Of a stretch of 13,252 bases of DNA, positions 1 to 7,515 are shown piece by piece. The first letter of the stretch is position 1; each line of letters begins with the position of its first letter. Where the stretch lies: positions 1-13,252 of the forward strand of contig DZAQ01000033.1 in assembly GCA_022729615.1 (NCBI GenBank), read 5' to 3'. The stretch is from Sulfurovum sp. GTDB lineage: Bacteria; Campylobacterota; Campylobacteria; Campylobacterales; Sulfurovaceae. The translations under genes were made by a program, and so were the position numbers. The notes beneath the pieces are model-generated. The model searched no databases, was not told the DNA's origin, and worked only from the letters and a program-made list of their open reading frames with translations.

Positions 1-33
1 TATGTTTATGATTTAAAATTCAAGGAGTAAGAG

Positions 34-1317
34 ATGGCAAACTTGAAAGAGTTGAAAACAAGCGGACACTGGCCGACACTTTTTGCGGCATTTTTGTATT
101 TTGACTTTAGTTTTATGGTTTGGACGATGATGGGTCCATTGGCAAACGAGATAGCCGAATCACTCAAATTAACACAAAATGTGACACTTGGTCCGTCACA
201 AATAGCGACGCTCATCTCGATGCCCATCTTAGCAGGCGCGATACTTCGACTGGTACTTGGATTTTTTGTCGATAAATTCGGTCCCAAAAGAACTGCGGTT
301 GTTTCACAGCTCATAGTCGTTACCGGTCTTTTTTACGGATATTTCAAAGGTGCTTCAATGAGTTATGATGAACTTTTATTGATCACCATCGTATTGGGAT
401 TTGCGGGAGCCTCTTTTTCTGTGGCGCTTCCGCAAGCCGGGCAGTGGTATCCCCCGCACCTTCAAGGGGTTGTTTTGGGGCTTGCCGGAGCCGGGAATAT
501 CGGGGTTGTTATTGACTTTATCTTTGCGCCGAAAATCGCGCAATTATGGGGATGGGAGATGGTATTTTTGATAGGTGCCGCGCTTTCACTGTTGATCCTC
601 TTCGTCTATATCGTCATCGCCAAAGATGCGCCGGCTGAAGTCTATACTCCTAGACCCAAAAAGCTGATCGATTATGGGAGACTTCTCAAAGATCGGGATA
701 CTTGGTGGTTTAGCCTCTTTTACGCGATCTCATTTGGCGGATTTGTAGGATTTGCGGGATACCTCAAAGTCTATCTGATCGATACCTACAACCCGCAGAT
801 GGCTCAATTGGGACTGGATCTGATCAATGAAGAGAATGTCAAAGTCGTTGCCGGATATTTTGGAGCTTTCTGTATCGCAGCGGGGGCAATCCTCAGACCG
901 GTCGGGGGCGCTATCGCCGATAAATTCGGCGGTGTAAAATCGCTCTATGTTTTCTATAGTATAATAATAGTGATGCTGCTTATCAGCGCATTTGGTCACC
1001 TCTCTTTTGGTCTTGCTATCGCTGTACTCTTTTTGACTATGGCGAATTTGGGCATGGCGAATGGTGCGGTTTTCCAGCTTGTTCCGCAAAGATTCGGTAG
1101 AGATATCGGCATCATGAGCGGTATCATCGGCTTTGCCGGAGGTATGGGGGGGACTGCTCTTGTACAAACTTTGGGTTGGAGCAAAACAAGTTTTGGTGTC
1201 TATAGCACCGGCTTCATTCTCTTTGCTCTGATCGTTTTTGTAGCGATTCTTGGGATCAGCGTGGTCAAAACACGCTGGAGAACCACATGGGGCGTGAGTG
1301 CCGGCGGTAGAATATAA
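34..1317 (+). CDS. narK: NarK/NasA-type nitrate (nitrate/nitrite) MFS transporter
   Basis: Inner-membrane major facilitator protein of 427 residues with about 12 hydrophobic segments, the usual size for NarK. Seen: an MFS motif-A stretch GFFVDKFGPKR at 76-86 and its second-half echo GGAIADKFGG at 291-300. Arg72 and Arg288 sit where NarK has its two nitrate-binding arginines. The nitrate-signature glycine stretches are AGAGNIGV at 151-158 and GFAGGMGG at 366-373. The C-terminus (TRWRTTWG, 413-420) resembles the NasA-like assimilatory branch as I remember it, but uptake for respiration or nitrate/nitrite exchange cannot be excluded. The start is the ATG at 34, preceded by AAGGAG at 22-27. The kinase/phosphatase gene follows after 10 bases, so the two are probably co-transcribed. 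The promoter is probably left of the window; the 33 bases shown hold no convincing one. Confidence 0.93.
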   Translation: MANLKELKTSGHWPTLFAAFLYFDFSFMVWTMMGPLANEIAESLKLTQNVTLGPSQIATLISMPILAGAILRLVLGFFVDKFGPKRTAVVSQLIVVTGLFYGYFKGASMSYDELLLITIVLGFAGASFSVALPQAGQWYPPHLQGVVLGLAGAGNIGVVIDFIFAPKIAQLWGWEMVFLIGAALSLLILFVYIVIAKDAPAEVYTPRPKKLIDYGRLLKDRDTWWFSLFYAISFGGFVGFAGYLKVYLIDTYNPQMAQLGLDLINEENVKVVAGYFGAFCIAAGAILRPVGGAIADKFGGVKSLYVFYSIIIVMLLISAFGHLSFGLAIAVLFLTMANLGMANGAVFQLVPQRFGRDIGIMSGIIGFAGGMGGTALVQTLGWSKTSFGVYSTGFILFALIVFVAILGISVVKTRWRTTWGVSAGGRI

Positions 1318-1322
1318 AAGGA
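1318..1322 (+). promoter_or_regulatory. Shine-Dalgarno that fixes the kinase/phosphatase start
   Basis: AAGGA lies five bases before the ATG at 1328 and directly after the narK stop codon. It makes the upstream in-frame GTG at 1298, which would overlap narK by 20 bases, unlikely to be the start. Confidence 0.7.
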
Positions 1323-1327
1323 TAGAG

Positions 1328-2956
1328 ATGGCGCCATCTACAAAGATCACATCATTCTCCTTGGCAAAAGGCAAGGAGCTTAGAAGCGATGACACCTATG
1401 ATGTCCTAGCGGCAGATGATCAGATCATCGCCATTGTTTGCGATGGGGTAGGCAGCGCCATTGGCGGCGGGGAAGCCTCCATGAAAGCCGTTTCACATAT
1501 CATGAGCGGCTTCAAAACACGCCCAAAAACATGGAGTATCGAAAAGCTGGTCTCTGCCATGATAGAGACCGTCAACTCCATCCTCTACAACACATCCCAA
1601 GCAAAATACAACCGTGAAGAGATGCTGACTACTTTAGCTCTTGTGGTCTTGGACGGCAATAGGCTCTATGGCGCCAATATCGGCGATAGCGCTATATTTT
1701 TATACCGCGAGGGGGTTTTGCATAAACTCTCCAATGACCATGTGATGGACAAAAGCGGGTATGAGAATGTACTCACCAAAGTTTTGGGGGCAAAGAAGAG
1801 TGTCGAAGCGTATATATTTGAAAATTTCGTTACCGTAGGGGATAAGATCCTCTTATGCAGTGACGGTCTCACAAACTCCCTTACCCTGCAAGAGCTTAGC
1901 GAAAATCTCCATATGGGCGCCACCGCTTTGGTCAAAATGGCAAGCGCCAAATATGATCATGATTTGCCGGATGATACTACGGCTATTGTTTTGGAGATCA
2001 ATGCTATCGACGAAATCACCCAGCTTAAAAAACAAAAATTGATCATTCCGGAGCATCTTCACGCCGGTGACACTATCGATGGATACCTGCTCAAAGAGCC
2101 GCTCAGCCAAAATCAAAGAACATGGCTCGCTCAAAAAGATAGTAAAAATTCTGTTTTAAAATTTCCGCTCTATTTCGAGGAGGATGACTCGCTCGTCATC
2201 GATAATTTTGTCAAAGAGGCGTGGAATGCCAAGCGGCTGCAAGCCGAATTTTTCCCAAAAGTGACCATCCCTGATGAGCGAACTCACCGCTACTATGTGA
2301 TGGAGAGCATCGAAGGGGTCACGCTCAAGGAGTATCTCAAGAAGCAGAGACTCGGCATCGAAGAGTCGATACTCTTGGCAAAAACGCTTCTTCGCATGGG
2401 GCAATTTCTCATCAAGCACGATTTGGTGCATGGGGATATCAAACCTGAGAATATTATTATCACATCCCATGATGGCGCCATAGGGTTCAAAATCATCGAT
2501 CTGGGCAATGTCACAGAGATTTTCAGTATAGACTCCACAGCGGGCACACCCTCCTATCTGGCGCCGGAACGCTTCAATGGTGAAGCGATATCTGAGGGGA
2601 GTGAAATTTTTTCGATCGGAGTGACGCTTTATGAGGCACTCTGCGGGAAATACCCTTACGGTGAGATCGAGCCCTTTCAAAAACCGACCTTTACCCAGCC
2701 AAAACGCCCTCAAGAGAGGAATGAAAATATCCCCTCTTGGCTGGACAATCTCATCCTCAGGTCTATCGCGTCAAACCCGGCAAGCCGTTACAAGAACTAT
2801 ACACATATGATCTATGATTTGGAAAATCCGCAAGCCGTTTTACCGTTTTATGGGACCAATACGCCGCTCTTTGAGAGGATTCCCGTCAAAATTGCCCAAT
2901 ACGGTTTGGTCATCATGATTTTCATCAATCTCATACTCCTAGCAAAACTTCTCTAG
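1328..2956 (+). CDS. Bifunctional PP2C-type phosphatase / Ser-Thr protein kinase, C-terminal membrane anchor
   Basis: A 542-residue fusion of two opposing activities. Residues 1-225 are a PP2C (PPM) phosphatase: DGVG at 39-42, GANIGDS at 115-121, CSDG at 177-180 and DDTT at 215-218 supply the metal-binding aspartates. Residues 250-500 are a Hanks-type kinase: probable ATP lysine Lys278 (VLKFP), probable helix-C Glu297, catalytic loop HGDIKPEN at 368-375, DLG at 391-393 in place of DFG, and APE at 412-414. No GxGxxG loop is visible ahead of Lys278. A hydrophobic segment at 524-542 ends the protein, which suggests a tail anchor with both domains in the cytoplasm. The frame is open back to a GTG at 1298 inside narK, but the ATG at 1328 has AAGGA at 1318-1322, five bases away, and is preferred. 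From memory, proteins of this type sit beside NarK/NasA in several nitrate-assimilating bacteria; control of nitrate uptake is inferred. Confidence 0.9.
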   Translation: MAPSTKITSFSLAKGKELRSDDTYDVLAADDQIIAIVCDGVGSAIGGGEASMKAVSHIMSGFKTRPKTWSIEKLVSAMIETVNSILYNTSQAKYNREEMLTTLALVVLDGNRLYGANIGDSAIFLYREGVLHKLSNDHVMDKSGYENVLTKVLGAKKSVEAYIFENFVTVGDKILLCSDGLTNSLTLQELSENLHMGATALVKMASAKYDHDLPDDTTAIVLEINAIDEITQLKKQKLIIPEHLHAGDTIDGYLLKEPLSQNQRTWLAQKDSKNSVLKFPLYFEEDDSLVIDNFVKEAWNAKRLQAEFFPKVTIPDERTHRYYVMESIEGVTLKEYLKKQRLGIEESILLAKTLLRMGQFLIKHDLVHGDIKPENIIITSHDGAIGFKIIDLGNVTEIFSIDSTAGTPSYLAPERFNGEAISEGSEIFSIGVTLYEALCGKYPYGEIEPFQKPTFTQPKRPQERNENIPSWLDNLILRSIASNPASRYKNYTHMIYDLENPQAVLPFYGTNTPLFERIPVKIAQYGLVIMIFINLILLAKLL

Positions 2957-2981
2957 CAGTAAGCGCACTTTTTGTTACATA

Positions 2982-3007
2982 CCGAGAAAGTTTTCTGGCA
3001 CTTTTTT
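2982..3007 (+). terminator. Possible weak intrinsic terminator after the narK-kinase pair
   Basis: CC-AGAAA (2982-2989, with one bulged G) can pair with TTTCTGG (2992-2998), leaving a loop of only two bases, followed after three bases by six T (3002-3007). The stem is short and A/T-rich, so termination would be partial at best. Confidence 0.3.
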
Positions 3008-3038
3008 AGAATATGTCTGATTCTCAAACTGCTTTTGG

Positions 3039-3044
3039 TACAAT
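3039..3044 (+). promoter_or_regulatory. Probable -10 element for malic enzyme
   Basis: TACAAT preceded by TTTTGG, with T-rich sequence further upstream and no clear -35, as in Campylobacterota vegetative promoters. Transcription would start near 3051 and give a leader of about 30 bases, with AAGGAG at 3070-3075 before the ATG at 3081. Confidence 0.55.
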
Positions 3045-3080
3045 TTAAAACACCCAATTTATTACATTTAAGGAGCGATT

Positions 3081-4361
3081 ATGGCTACATTTGAAGAAGA
3101 GAGTTTGAACTACCACTTAGCGAGAAATGAGTTTGATACAAACGGCAAAACAGGAACGCTGATCACAAAACCGTGTGATACAATCGCAGAACTTGCGATG
3201 GCATACAGCCCAGGTGTTGCCTATCCTTGCTTGGAGATAGAAAAAGATATCAGCAAAGCATATGACTACACGAACAAAGGAAACCTTGTAGCGGTCATCT
3301 CTGACGGAACAGCCGTTCTGGGTCTTGGAGATATCGGCCACCTTTCGGGCAAACCTGTCATGGAAGGCAAATGCGTACTTTTCAAAGCATTCGCCAAAGT
3401 TGATGCTGTTGATATCGAGATCAACACCAAAGATACGGAAGAGATCATCCGAACCGTTGCGGCGATCGCTGATACATTCGGCGGTATCAACCTAGAAGAT
3501 ATCGGCGCTCCAAGATGTTTTGAGATCGAAGAGAGACTCAAAGAGATTTGTAATGTACCCGTATTCCACGATGACCAGCACGGAACAGCGGTTATCACAA
3601 CAGCAGGACTCATCAATGTTCTTGAAATGAGCGGCAAAAAAGCCGAAGATCTTAAAGTTGTGGTTATCGGTGCGGGAGCAAGCGGGATCGCGTGCGCAAA
3701 TATGTATAAAGCGCTTGGCGTCAAAACGATCACTATGCTTGACTCCAAAGGGGTTATCCATACAGGAAGAACTGACCTCAATGAGCAGAAAAAAGCCTAT
3801 GCGATCGACACAGAAGATAGAACTCCACAGGATGCGGCAAGAAACGCGGATATGATCCTCGGTCTTTCAGGTCCCGATCAAATCAGCAAAGAGATGGTAG
3901 CTTCTATGGCAGCCAACCCTATCATCTTTGCGTGCGCCAATCCAACCCCTGAAATCATGCCCGATATTGCCAAATCAGTGAGAGATGACCTTATCATCGG
4001 AACAGGCAGAAGCGACTTTTCCAACCAAGTCAACAATGTTTTGGGCTTCCCTTTCATCTTTAGAGGCGCATTGGATGTGAGAGCAACCAAAATCACTGAA
4101 AATATGAAAATGGCTGCTTCAAAAGCGCTTGCGGCACTCGCCAAAGAGCCGGCACCCGATTATGTCGCAAAAGCGCACAATAGAACTGATATGGTGTATG
4201 GACCAAACTACATCATCCCTTCACCGTTTGACAAAAGACTCATGGAGTGGGTATCGTACGCAGTAGCAGAGGCAGCGATCGCTGACGGCGTTGCAGGTGT
4301 AGGCAGTGATTTTGATATGGCGGCATACAAAGAGAGACTCAAAAGATTGGCAAACTCATAA
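3081..4361 (+). CDS. Malic enzyme (oxaloacetate-decarboxylating malate dehydrogenase), single-domain form
   Basis: Cytoplasmic enzyme that converts malate to pyruvate and CO2 while reducing NAD(P)+, linking the TCA cycle to pyruvate and, if NADP-dependent, to NADPH supply. The 426 residues match the short bacterial type without the phosphotransacetylase-like tail of full MaeB. Seen: AYSPGVA at 41-47 with the catalytic Tyr42, EGK with Lys97 as the probable general base, metal ligands Glu139-Asp140 (NLEDIGAP) and Asp165 (FHDDQHGTA), and a Rossmann loop GAGASG at 197-202. The residue after the Rossmann strand (LDSKG, Asp221) does not settle NAD versus NADP. AAGGAG at 3070-3075 fixes the ATG. It has its own promoter and is followed by a hairpin, so it is probably a single-gene unit. 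The family call is firm; cofactor choice and direction in vivo are not. Confidence 0.95.
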   Translation: MATFEEESLNYHLARNEFDTNGKTGTLITKPCDTIAELAMAYSPGVAYPCLEIEKDISKAYDYTNKGNLVAVISDGTAVLGLGDIGHLSGKPVMEGKCVLFKAFAKVDAVDIEINTKDTEEIIRTVAAIADTFGGINLEDIGAPRCFEIEERLKEICNVPVFHDDQHGTAVITTAGLINVLEMSGKKAEDLKVVVIGAGASGIACANMYKALGVKTITMLDSKGVIHTGRTDLNEQKKAYAIDTEDRTPQDAARNADMILGLSGPDQISKEMVASMAANPIIFACANPTPEIMPDIAKSVRDDLIIGTGRSDFSNQVNNVLGFPFIFRGALDVRATKITENMKMAASKALAALAKEPAPDYVAKAHNRTDMVYGPNYIIPSPFDKRLMEWVSYAVAEAAIADGVAGVGSDFDMAAYKERLKRLANS

Positions 4362-4368
4362 CCGCCTC

Positions 4369-4394
4369 CGCTTCTCCTCATGCTAGGAGAAGTG
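4369..4394 (+). terminator. Strong hairpin after malic enzyme, without a T-tract
   Basis: CTTCTCCT (4371-4378) pairs perfectly with AGGAGAAG (4385-4392) around a six-base loop, extended by a G-T and a C-G pair to ten pairs. The following bases (TGCTCCACTTG after the main stem) are not T-rich, so this is not a classical intrinsic terminator. It may protect the mRNA 3' end or act with Rho. Confidence 0.4.
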
Positions 4395-4453
4395 CTCCAC
4401 TTGTACAAATAACACCCCATAAAACTCTCAAGAGCTCAAAACCTGATTTACGC

Positions 4454-4459
4454 TATAAT
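4454..4459 (+). promoter_or_regulatory. Probable -10 element for der
   Basis: Perfect TATAAT in the context CGCTATAATC, 29 bases before the der ATG. No convincing -35 is present. The predicted start near 4466 leaves a leader of about 22 bases that lacks a clear Shine-Dalgarno sequence. Confidence 0.65.
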
Positions 4460-4488
4460 CTCCCTTATCACAATCAAAAGAATCAAAT

Positions 4489-5880
4489 ATGAAAAAAGTA
4501 GCCATACTAGGTCGCCCAAATGTTGGGAAGAGTTCGCTTTTCAATCGCCTTGCACGAGAACGGGATGCGATCACATCGGATATTTCAGGCACAACGAGAG
4601 ATATCAAAAAACGCATAGTGACGATATCCGGTGATAGAGAGTTTGAGATACTCGATACGGGCGGGATAGACAGAAGCAGTGAATTGTTCGCGAAAGTCGC
4701 TGATTTTTCACTTCGCGCTGCCAAAGAGGCTGATATCATTCTCTATATGGTTGACGGCAAAACACTTCCCGACAACGAAGATAGAGAGCTTTTTTATCAA
4801 TTACAGAGCCTCCATAAGCCTTTAGCATTGATCGTCAACAAGATCGACAACGACAAAGAGGAGGAGAAATACTGGGAGTTTTTGGAATTTGGCGCCGATG
4901 CAGTCTTTCCGATGTCGGTCAGCCACAATCGCTATTTCAACAACTTCTACCAATGGCTCGAACAGTATATCCCCCCATCCACTCAAAGTGCGCCGCTTGA
5001 GTTGACGGGCGAGGTAGATCCTTTTGCGGATGATCTCAATGAGAATTTTGAAGATATCAATGAGAGTGAAGAGGAGTTTGACAACAAGATCAGTGTTGCC
5101 ATCATCGGTCGTGTCAATACAGGCAAAAGCTCTCTGCTCAATGCGTTGCTCAAACAAGAACGCTCCGTCGTGAGCGATGTAGCCGGCACCACTATCGACC
5201 CTATCGATGAGATGATAGAGCACAACGGCTACGAGATCACCTTCATCGACACGGCCGGTATCAGACGGCGCAGCAAGATAGTGGGGATCGAAAAATTTGC
5301 CCTCACGAGAACCACCGAAATGCTCGAGAAAGCCAATATCGTTCTGCTCGTCATTGATGCCACAGTCGGCGTCACAGAGCTTGACGAGCGGGTTGCCGGA
5401 CTCATTGAAAAGCATAGTCTAGCTTGTCTGATCGTACTGAACAAATGGGATATCCGCGAGGAGAAGAGCTATGAAGAGGCGACTCAAGATATCCGCGATG
5501 AGCTCAAATTCCTCCATTATGCTCCGCTCATCACCATCTCAGCCAAGACAGGCATGCGGGTACATAAAATACTCGACCATATCACGGCGATCTTTGAGCG
5601 CTACAAGCAACGAATTCCGACATCAAAACTCAACGATGTCCTCAGAAGCGCTATCAATAGACACCATGTCCCCTCCTACAACGGAGCATCCGTGAAGATC
5701 AAATTTGCGACTCAATACGAGACGAAGCCGCCCAAAATCGCACTGATCTGCAATCGTCCCGACGGGCTTCATTTCAGCTACAAACGCTATCTTGCCAACT
5801 ACATCCGAAGCCAGTTTGACTTTGAAGGGGTACCTCTAGTGATCGAGGCTCGCAAACGAGGGGAGAGAATGGAGGATTAG
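4489..5880 (+). CDS. der: Ribosome-assembly GTPase Der (EngA)
   Basis: Tandem-GTPase factor for 50S ribosomal subunit maturation, 463 residues, normal for the family. First G domain: GRPNVGKSS at 8-16, SGTTRD at 33-38, DTGG at 56-59, NKID at 117-120. An acidic linker spans about 172-198. Second G domain: GRVNTGKSS at 207-215, AGTTIDP at 232-238, DTAGIRRRSK at 254-263, NKWD at 318-321. A KH-like RNA-binding domain fills about 370-460. The second P-loop reads GRVNTGK where many Der proteins have GRPNVGK; the essential GKS is kept. The ATG at 4489 gives the exact family N-terminus (MKKVAILGRPNVGK), although no Shine-Dalgarno is obvious. trpS follows after 47 bases and has its own promoter. Confidence 0.97.
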   Translation: MKKVAILGRPNVGKSSLFNRLARERDAITSDISGTTRDIKKRIVTISGDREFEILDTGGIDRSSELFAKVADFSLRAAKEADIILYMVDGKTLPDNEDRELFYQLQSLHKPLALIVNKIDNDKEEEKYWEFLEFGADAVFPMSVSHNRYFNNFYQWLEQYIPPSTQSAPLELTGEVDPFADDLNENFEDINESEEEFDNKISVAIIGRVNTGKSSLLNALLKQERSVVSDVAGTTIDPIDEMIEHNGYEITFIDTAGIRRRSKIVGIEKFALTRTTEMLEKANIVLLVIDATVGVTELDERVAGLIEKHSLACLIVLNKWDIREEKSYEEATQDIRDELKFLHYAPLITISAKTGMRVHKILDHITAIFERYKQRIPTSKLNDVLRSAINRHHVPSYNGASVKIKFATQYETKPPKIALICNRPDGLHFSYKRYLANYIRSQFDFEGVPLVIEARKRGERMED

Positions 5881-5898
5881 CCTTCATTCCAAATGGGA

Positions 5899-5904
5899 TA
5901 TAAT
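5899..5904 (+). promoter_or_regulatory. Probable -10 element for trpS
   Basis: TATAAT in GGATATAATACC, in the 47-base gap between der and trpS. It would give a leader of about 17 bases containing AGGA at 5918-5921, six bases before the ATG. Read-through from der is also likely because no terminator is visible in the gap. Confidence 0.6.
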
Positions 5905-5927
5905 ACCAAAAAAATTTAGGACAGATT

Positions 5928-6890
5928 ATGCGCATACTCACAGGGATTCAAAGCTCAGGAAAACTCCATATAGGGAATTTTTTCGGTGCGATGAAGCCGA
6001 TGATAGAGCTTCAAGAGGAGCATGAGCTCTATACTTTTATCGCCAATTACCACTCGCTTACCAGCTCCAAAGATGCTGCGGCTCTGCGTCAATATACCCT
6101 AGATGCCGCCATAGACTATCTCTCGCTCGGGCTCGATCCGAACAAAACTGTTTTTTGGATCCAAAGCGAAATGCCCCAAGTGCTTGAGCTCTACTGGATC
6201 CTCTCCAAATTTACACCGATGGGTCTTTTGGAGCGGGCGCACAGCTACAAAGATAAAGTTGCCAAGGGGGTAGCCTCCAGCCATGCGCTTTTCAGTTATC
6301 CTGTGCTCATGGCGGCAGATATCCTCATCCTCGATACCCAAAAAGTACCCGTCGGCAAGGATCAAATCCAACATATCGAAATGACTCGCGATATCGCCAT
6401 CAAATTCAACAACGAATTTGGAGAGATTTTTACGCTCCCTGAGTACATAGTCGAAGAGGAGCTGGCAACCATCCCCGGTATCGATGGGGAGAAGATGAGC
6501 AAAAGCTACGGCAACACTATCGAACTCTTCATGGAGGAGAAGGCGCTGCAACAGCGCTGCAGCAAGATCGTGACCGACTCTACCCCGTTAGGAGAGGCGC
6601 TTGATCCACAGGGGTGCAATGTCTTTGCGCTGGCATCGCTCTTTTTGGATCACGACACCAAGTCAGAACTTCGCGAACGCTACACAAGCGGCAAAGAGGG
6701 GTACGGGCATTTCAAGAAATATCTCAAAGAGTTGATCTGGGAGGCTTTCGCGGAAGCAAGGCAGAAGCGCGCATACTATCTGGATCACCCCGATGAGGTG
6801 CGGGATATCCTGAGTGACGGCGCCAAAAAAGCGCAACGGCTTGCTAGTATCAAAATGGCACAGGTCAAAGATGCCGTTGGGCTGCTTTAG
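5928..6890 (+). CDS. trpS: Tryptophanyl-tRNA synthetase
   Basis: Class I aminoacyl-tRNA synthetase that charges tRNA-Trp in the cytoplasm. The 320 residues are close to the usual bacterial length of about 330. Seen: N-terminal GIQSSGKLHIGN at 6-17, containing the HIGH-type signature as HIGN (14-17); the tryptophan/ATP pocket region MAADILI at 128-134 and PVGKDQ at 141-146; and KMSKS at 189-193. The C-terminal helical anticodon-binding part runs from about 205 to the end. The start at 5928 has AGGA at the right distance and matches the family N-terminus (MRILTGIQSSG). The TRIC-family gene begins 19 bases after the stop without a clear promoter of its own, so the two may share a transcript. Confidence 0.97.
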   Translation: MRILTGIQSSGKLHIGNFFGAMKPMIELQEEHELYTFIANYHSLTSSKDAAALRQYTLDAAIDYLSLGLDPNKTVFWIQSEMPQVLELYWILSKFTPMGLLERAHSYKDKVAKGVASSHALFSYPVLMAADILILDTQKVPVGKDQIQHIEMTRDIAIKFNNEFGEIFTLPEYIVEEELATIPGIDGEKMSKSYGNTIELFMEEKALQQRCSKIVTDSTPLGEALDPQGCNVFALASLFLDHDTKSELRERYTSGKEGYGHFKKYLKELIWEAFAEARQKRAYYLDHPDEVRDILSDGAKKAQRLASIKMAQVKDAVGLL

Positions 6891-6909
6891 AATGTAAACG
6901 GTTGATTTT

Positions 6910-7515
6910 ATGACGATCCTCACTCTAGCAGAAAACATAGGAATACTCTCCTTTGCCTTGAGCGGACTTTTGATCTCCTACAAAGAGCGGCTTGATATTT
7001 TGGGGCTTTTTATCATCATGTTTCTCACTGCGCTTGGCGGCGGGGTCGTGCGCGATATGCTGTTAGGCGATCCTCCCTATAGTTTCACCCACCTGCTGCC
7101 GGTGAGTATGGTACTCTTCGTGATGGCAGTTGGACTCTTTTTCAAGCTTCACCGAAACGAATCACTTGAGCGCAACTTCTGGTATATTCTATCCGATACG
7201 CTTGGATTGGTCTCTTTCGCGATCGCCGGCGCTATCGTCGCGCTCAAAGCGGGTTTCAATATTTACGGTGTCATCTTTCTCTCGCTCATCACCGCGATCG
7301 GCGGAGGAACTCTAAGAGATGTACTGCTCAATCAAATCCCGTTTTTTCTCAAGAGCGAATTTTATGGGAGTGTCGCGATGATCATCGGTATTTTGGTCTA
7401 TATTCTTTCCATGAGCGACCTTCTCAATCCCTGGACACTCTTGCTGCTTTTTGCTGGCGGTGTGGCGCTTCGGCTGCTCGCATACTATCGCGGATGGCAT
7501 CTACCGCGCATTTGA
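6910..7515 (+). CDS. TRIC-type cation channel / UPF0126 (YadS-YicG family) membrane protein
   Basis: Small integral membrane protein of 201 residues built from two similar halves. Each half has three hydrophobic segments and the same signature at the end of its second helix: ALGGGVVRDMLLG at 41-53 and AIGGGTLRDVLLN at 129-141. A seventh helix follows near 174-192. This duplicated GGG-x-x-RD pattern defines the bacterial UPF0126 family (Pfam 'glycine transporter'), whose solved members are trimeric TRIC-like potassium/cation channels. Substrate cannot be assigned from sequence; glycine uptake and cation counter-flow have both been proposed for the family. No strong Shine-Dalgarno precedes the ATG at 6910. 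Its last 15 bases overlap the end of the converging MGMT-like gene. Confidence 0.88.
   Translation: MTILTLAENIGILSFALSGLLISYKERLDILGLFIIMFLTALGGGVVRDMLLGDPPYSFTHLLPVSMVLFVMAVGLFFKLHRNESLERNFWYILSDTLGLVSFAIAGAIVALKAGFNIYGVIFLSLITAIGGGTLRDVLLNQIPFFLKSEFYGSVAMIIGILVYILSMSDLLNPWTLLLLFAGGVALRLLAYYRGWHLPRI

Noticed and set aside
1..33. Possible narK promoter in the left edge
   Set aside because: AT-rich sequence (TTTAAAATT) is present but no good -10 at a sensible distance; with so little sequence it cannot be told from an operon-internal gap.
730..1395. Minus-strand open frame of 221 codons opposite the end of narK and start of the kinase gene
   Set aside because: It is antisense to two well-supported genes, its translation shows no domain or coherent topology, and the frame follows from the codon pattern of the plus-strand genes.
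2156..2713. Minus-strand open frame of 185 codons opposite the kinase domain
   Set aside because: Fully antisense to conserved kinase motifs; no recognisable family or start signal.
5107..5133. Second Der P-loop GRVNTGKSS differs from GRPNVGKSS
   Set aside because: The functional GKS and all other G motifs are intact; the changed positions tolerate variation, so no loss of function is suggested.
4822..5415. Minus-strand open frame of 197 codons opposite der
   Set aside because: Shadow of the conserved second GTPase domain; low-complexity hydrophobic/acidic translation without a domain.
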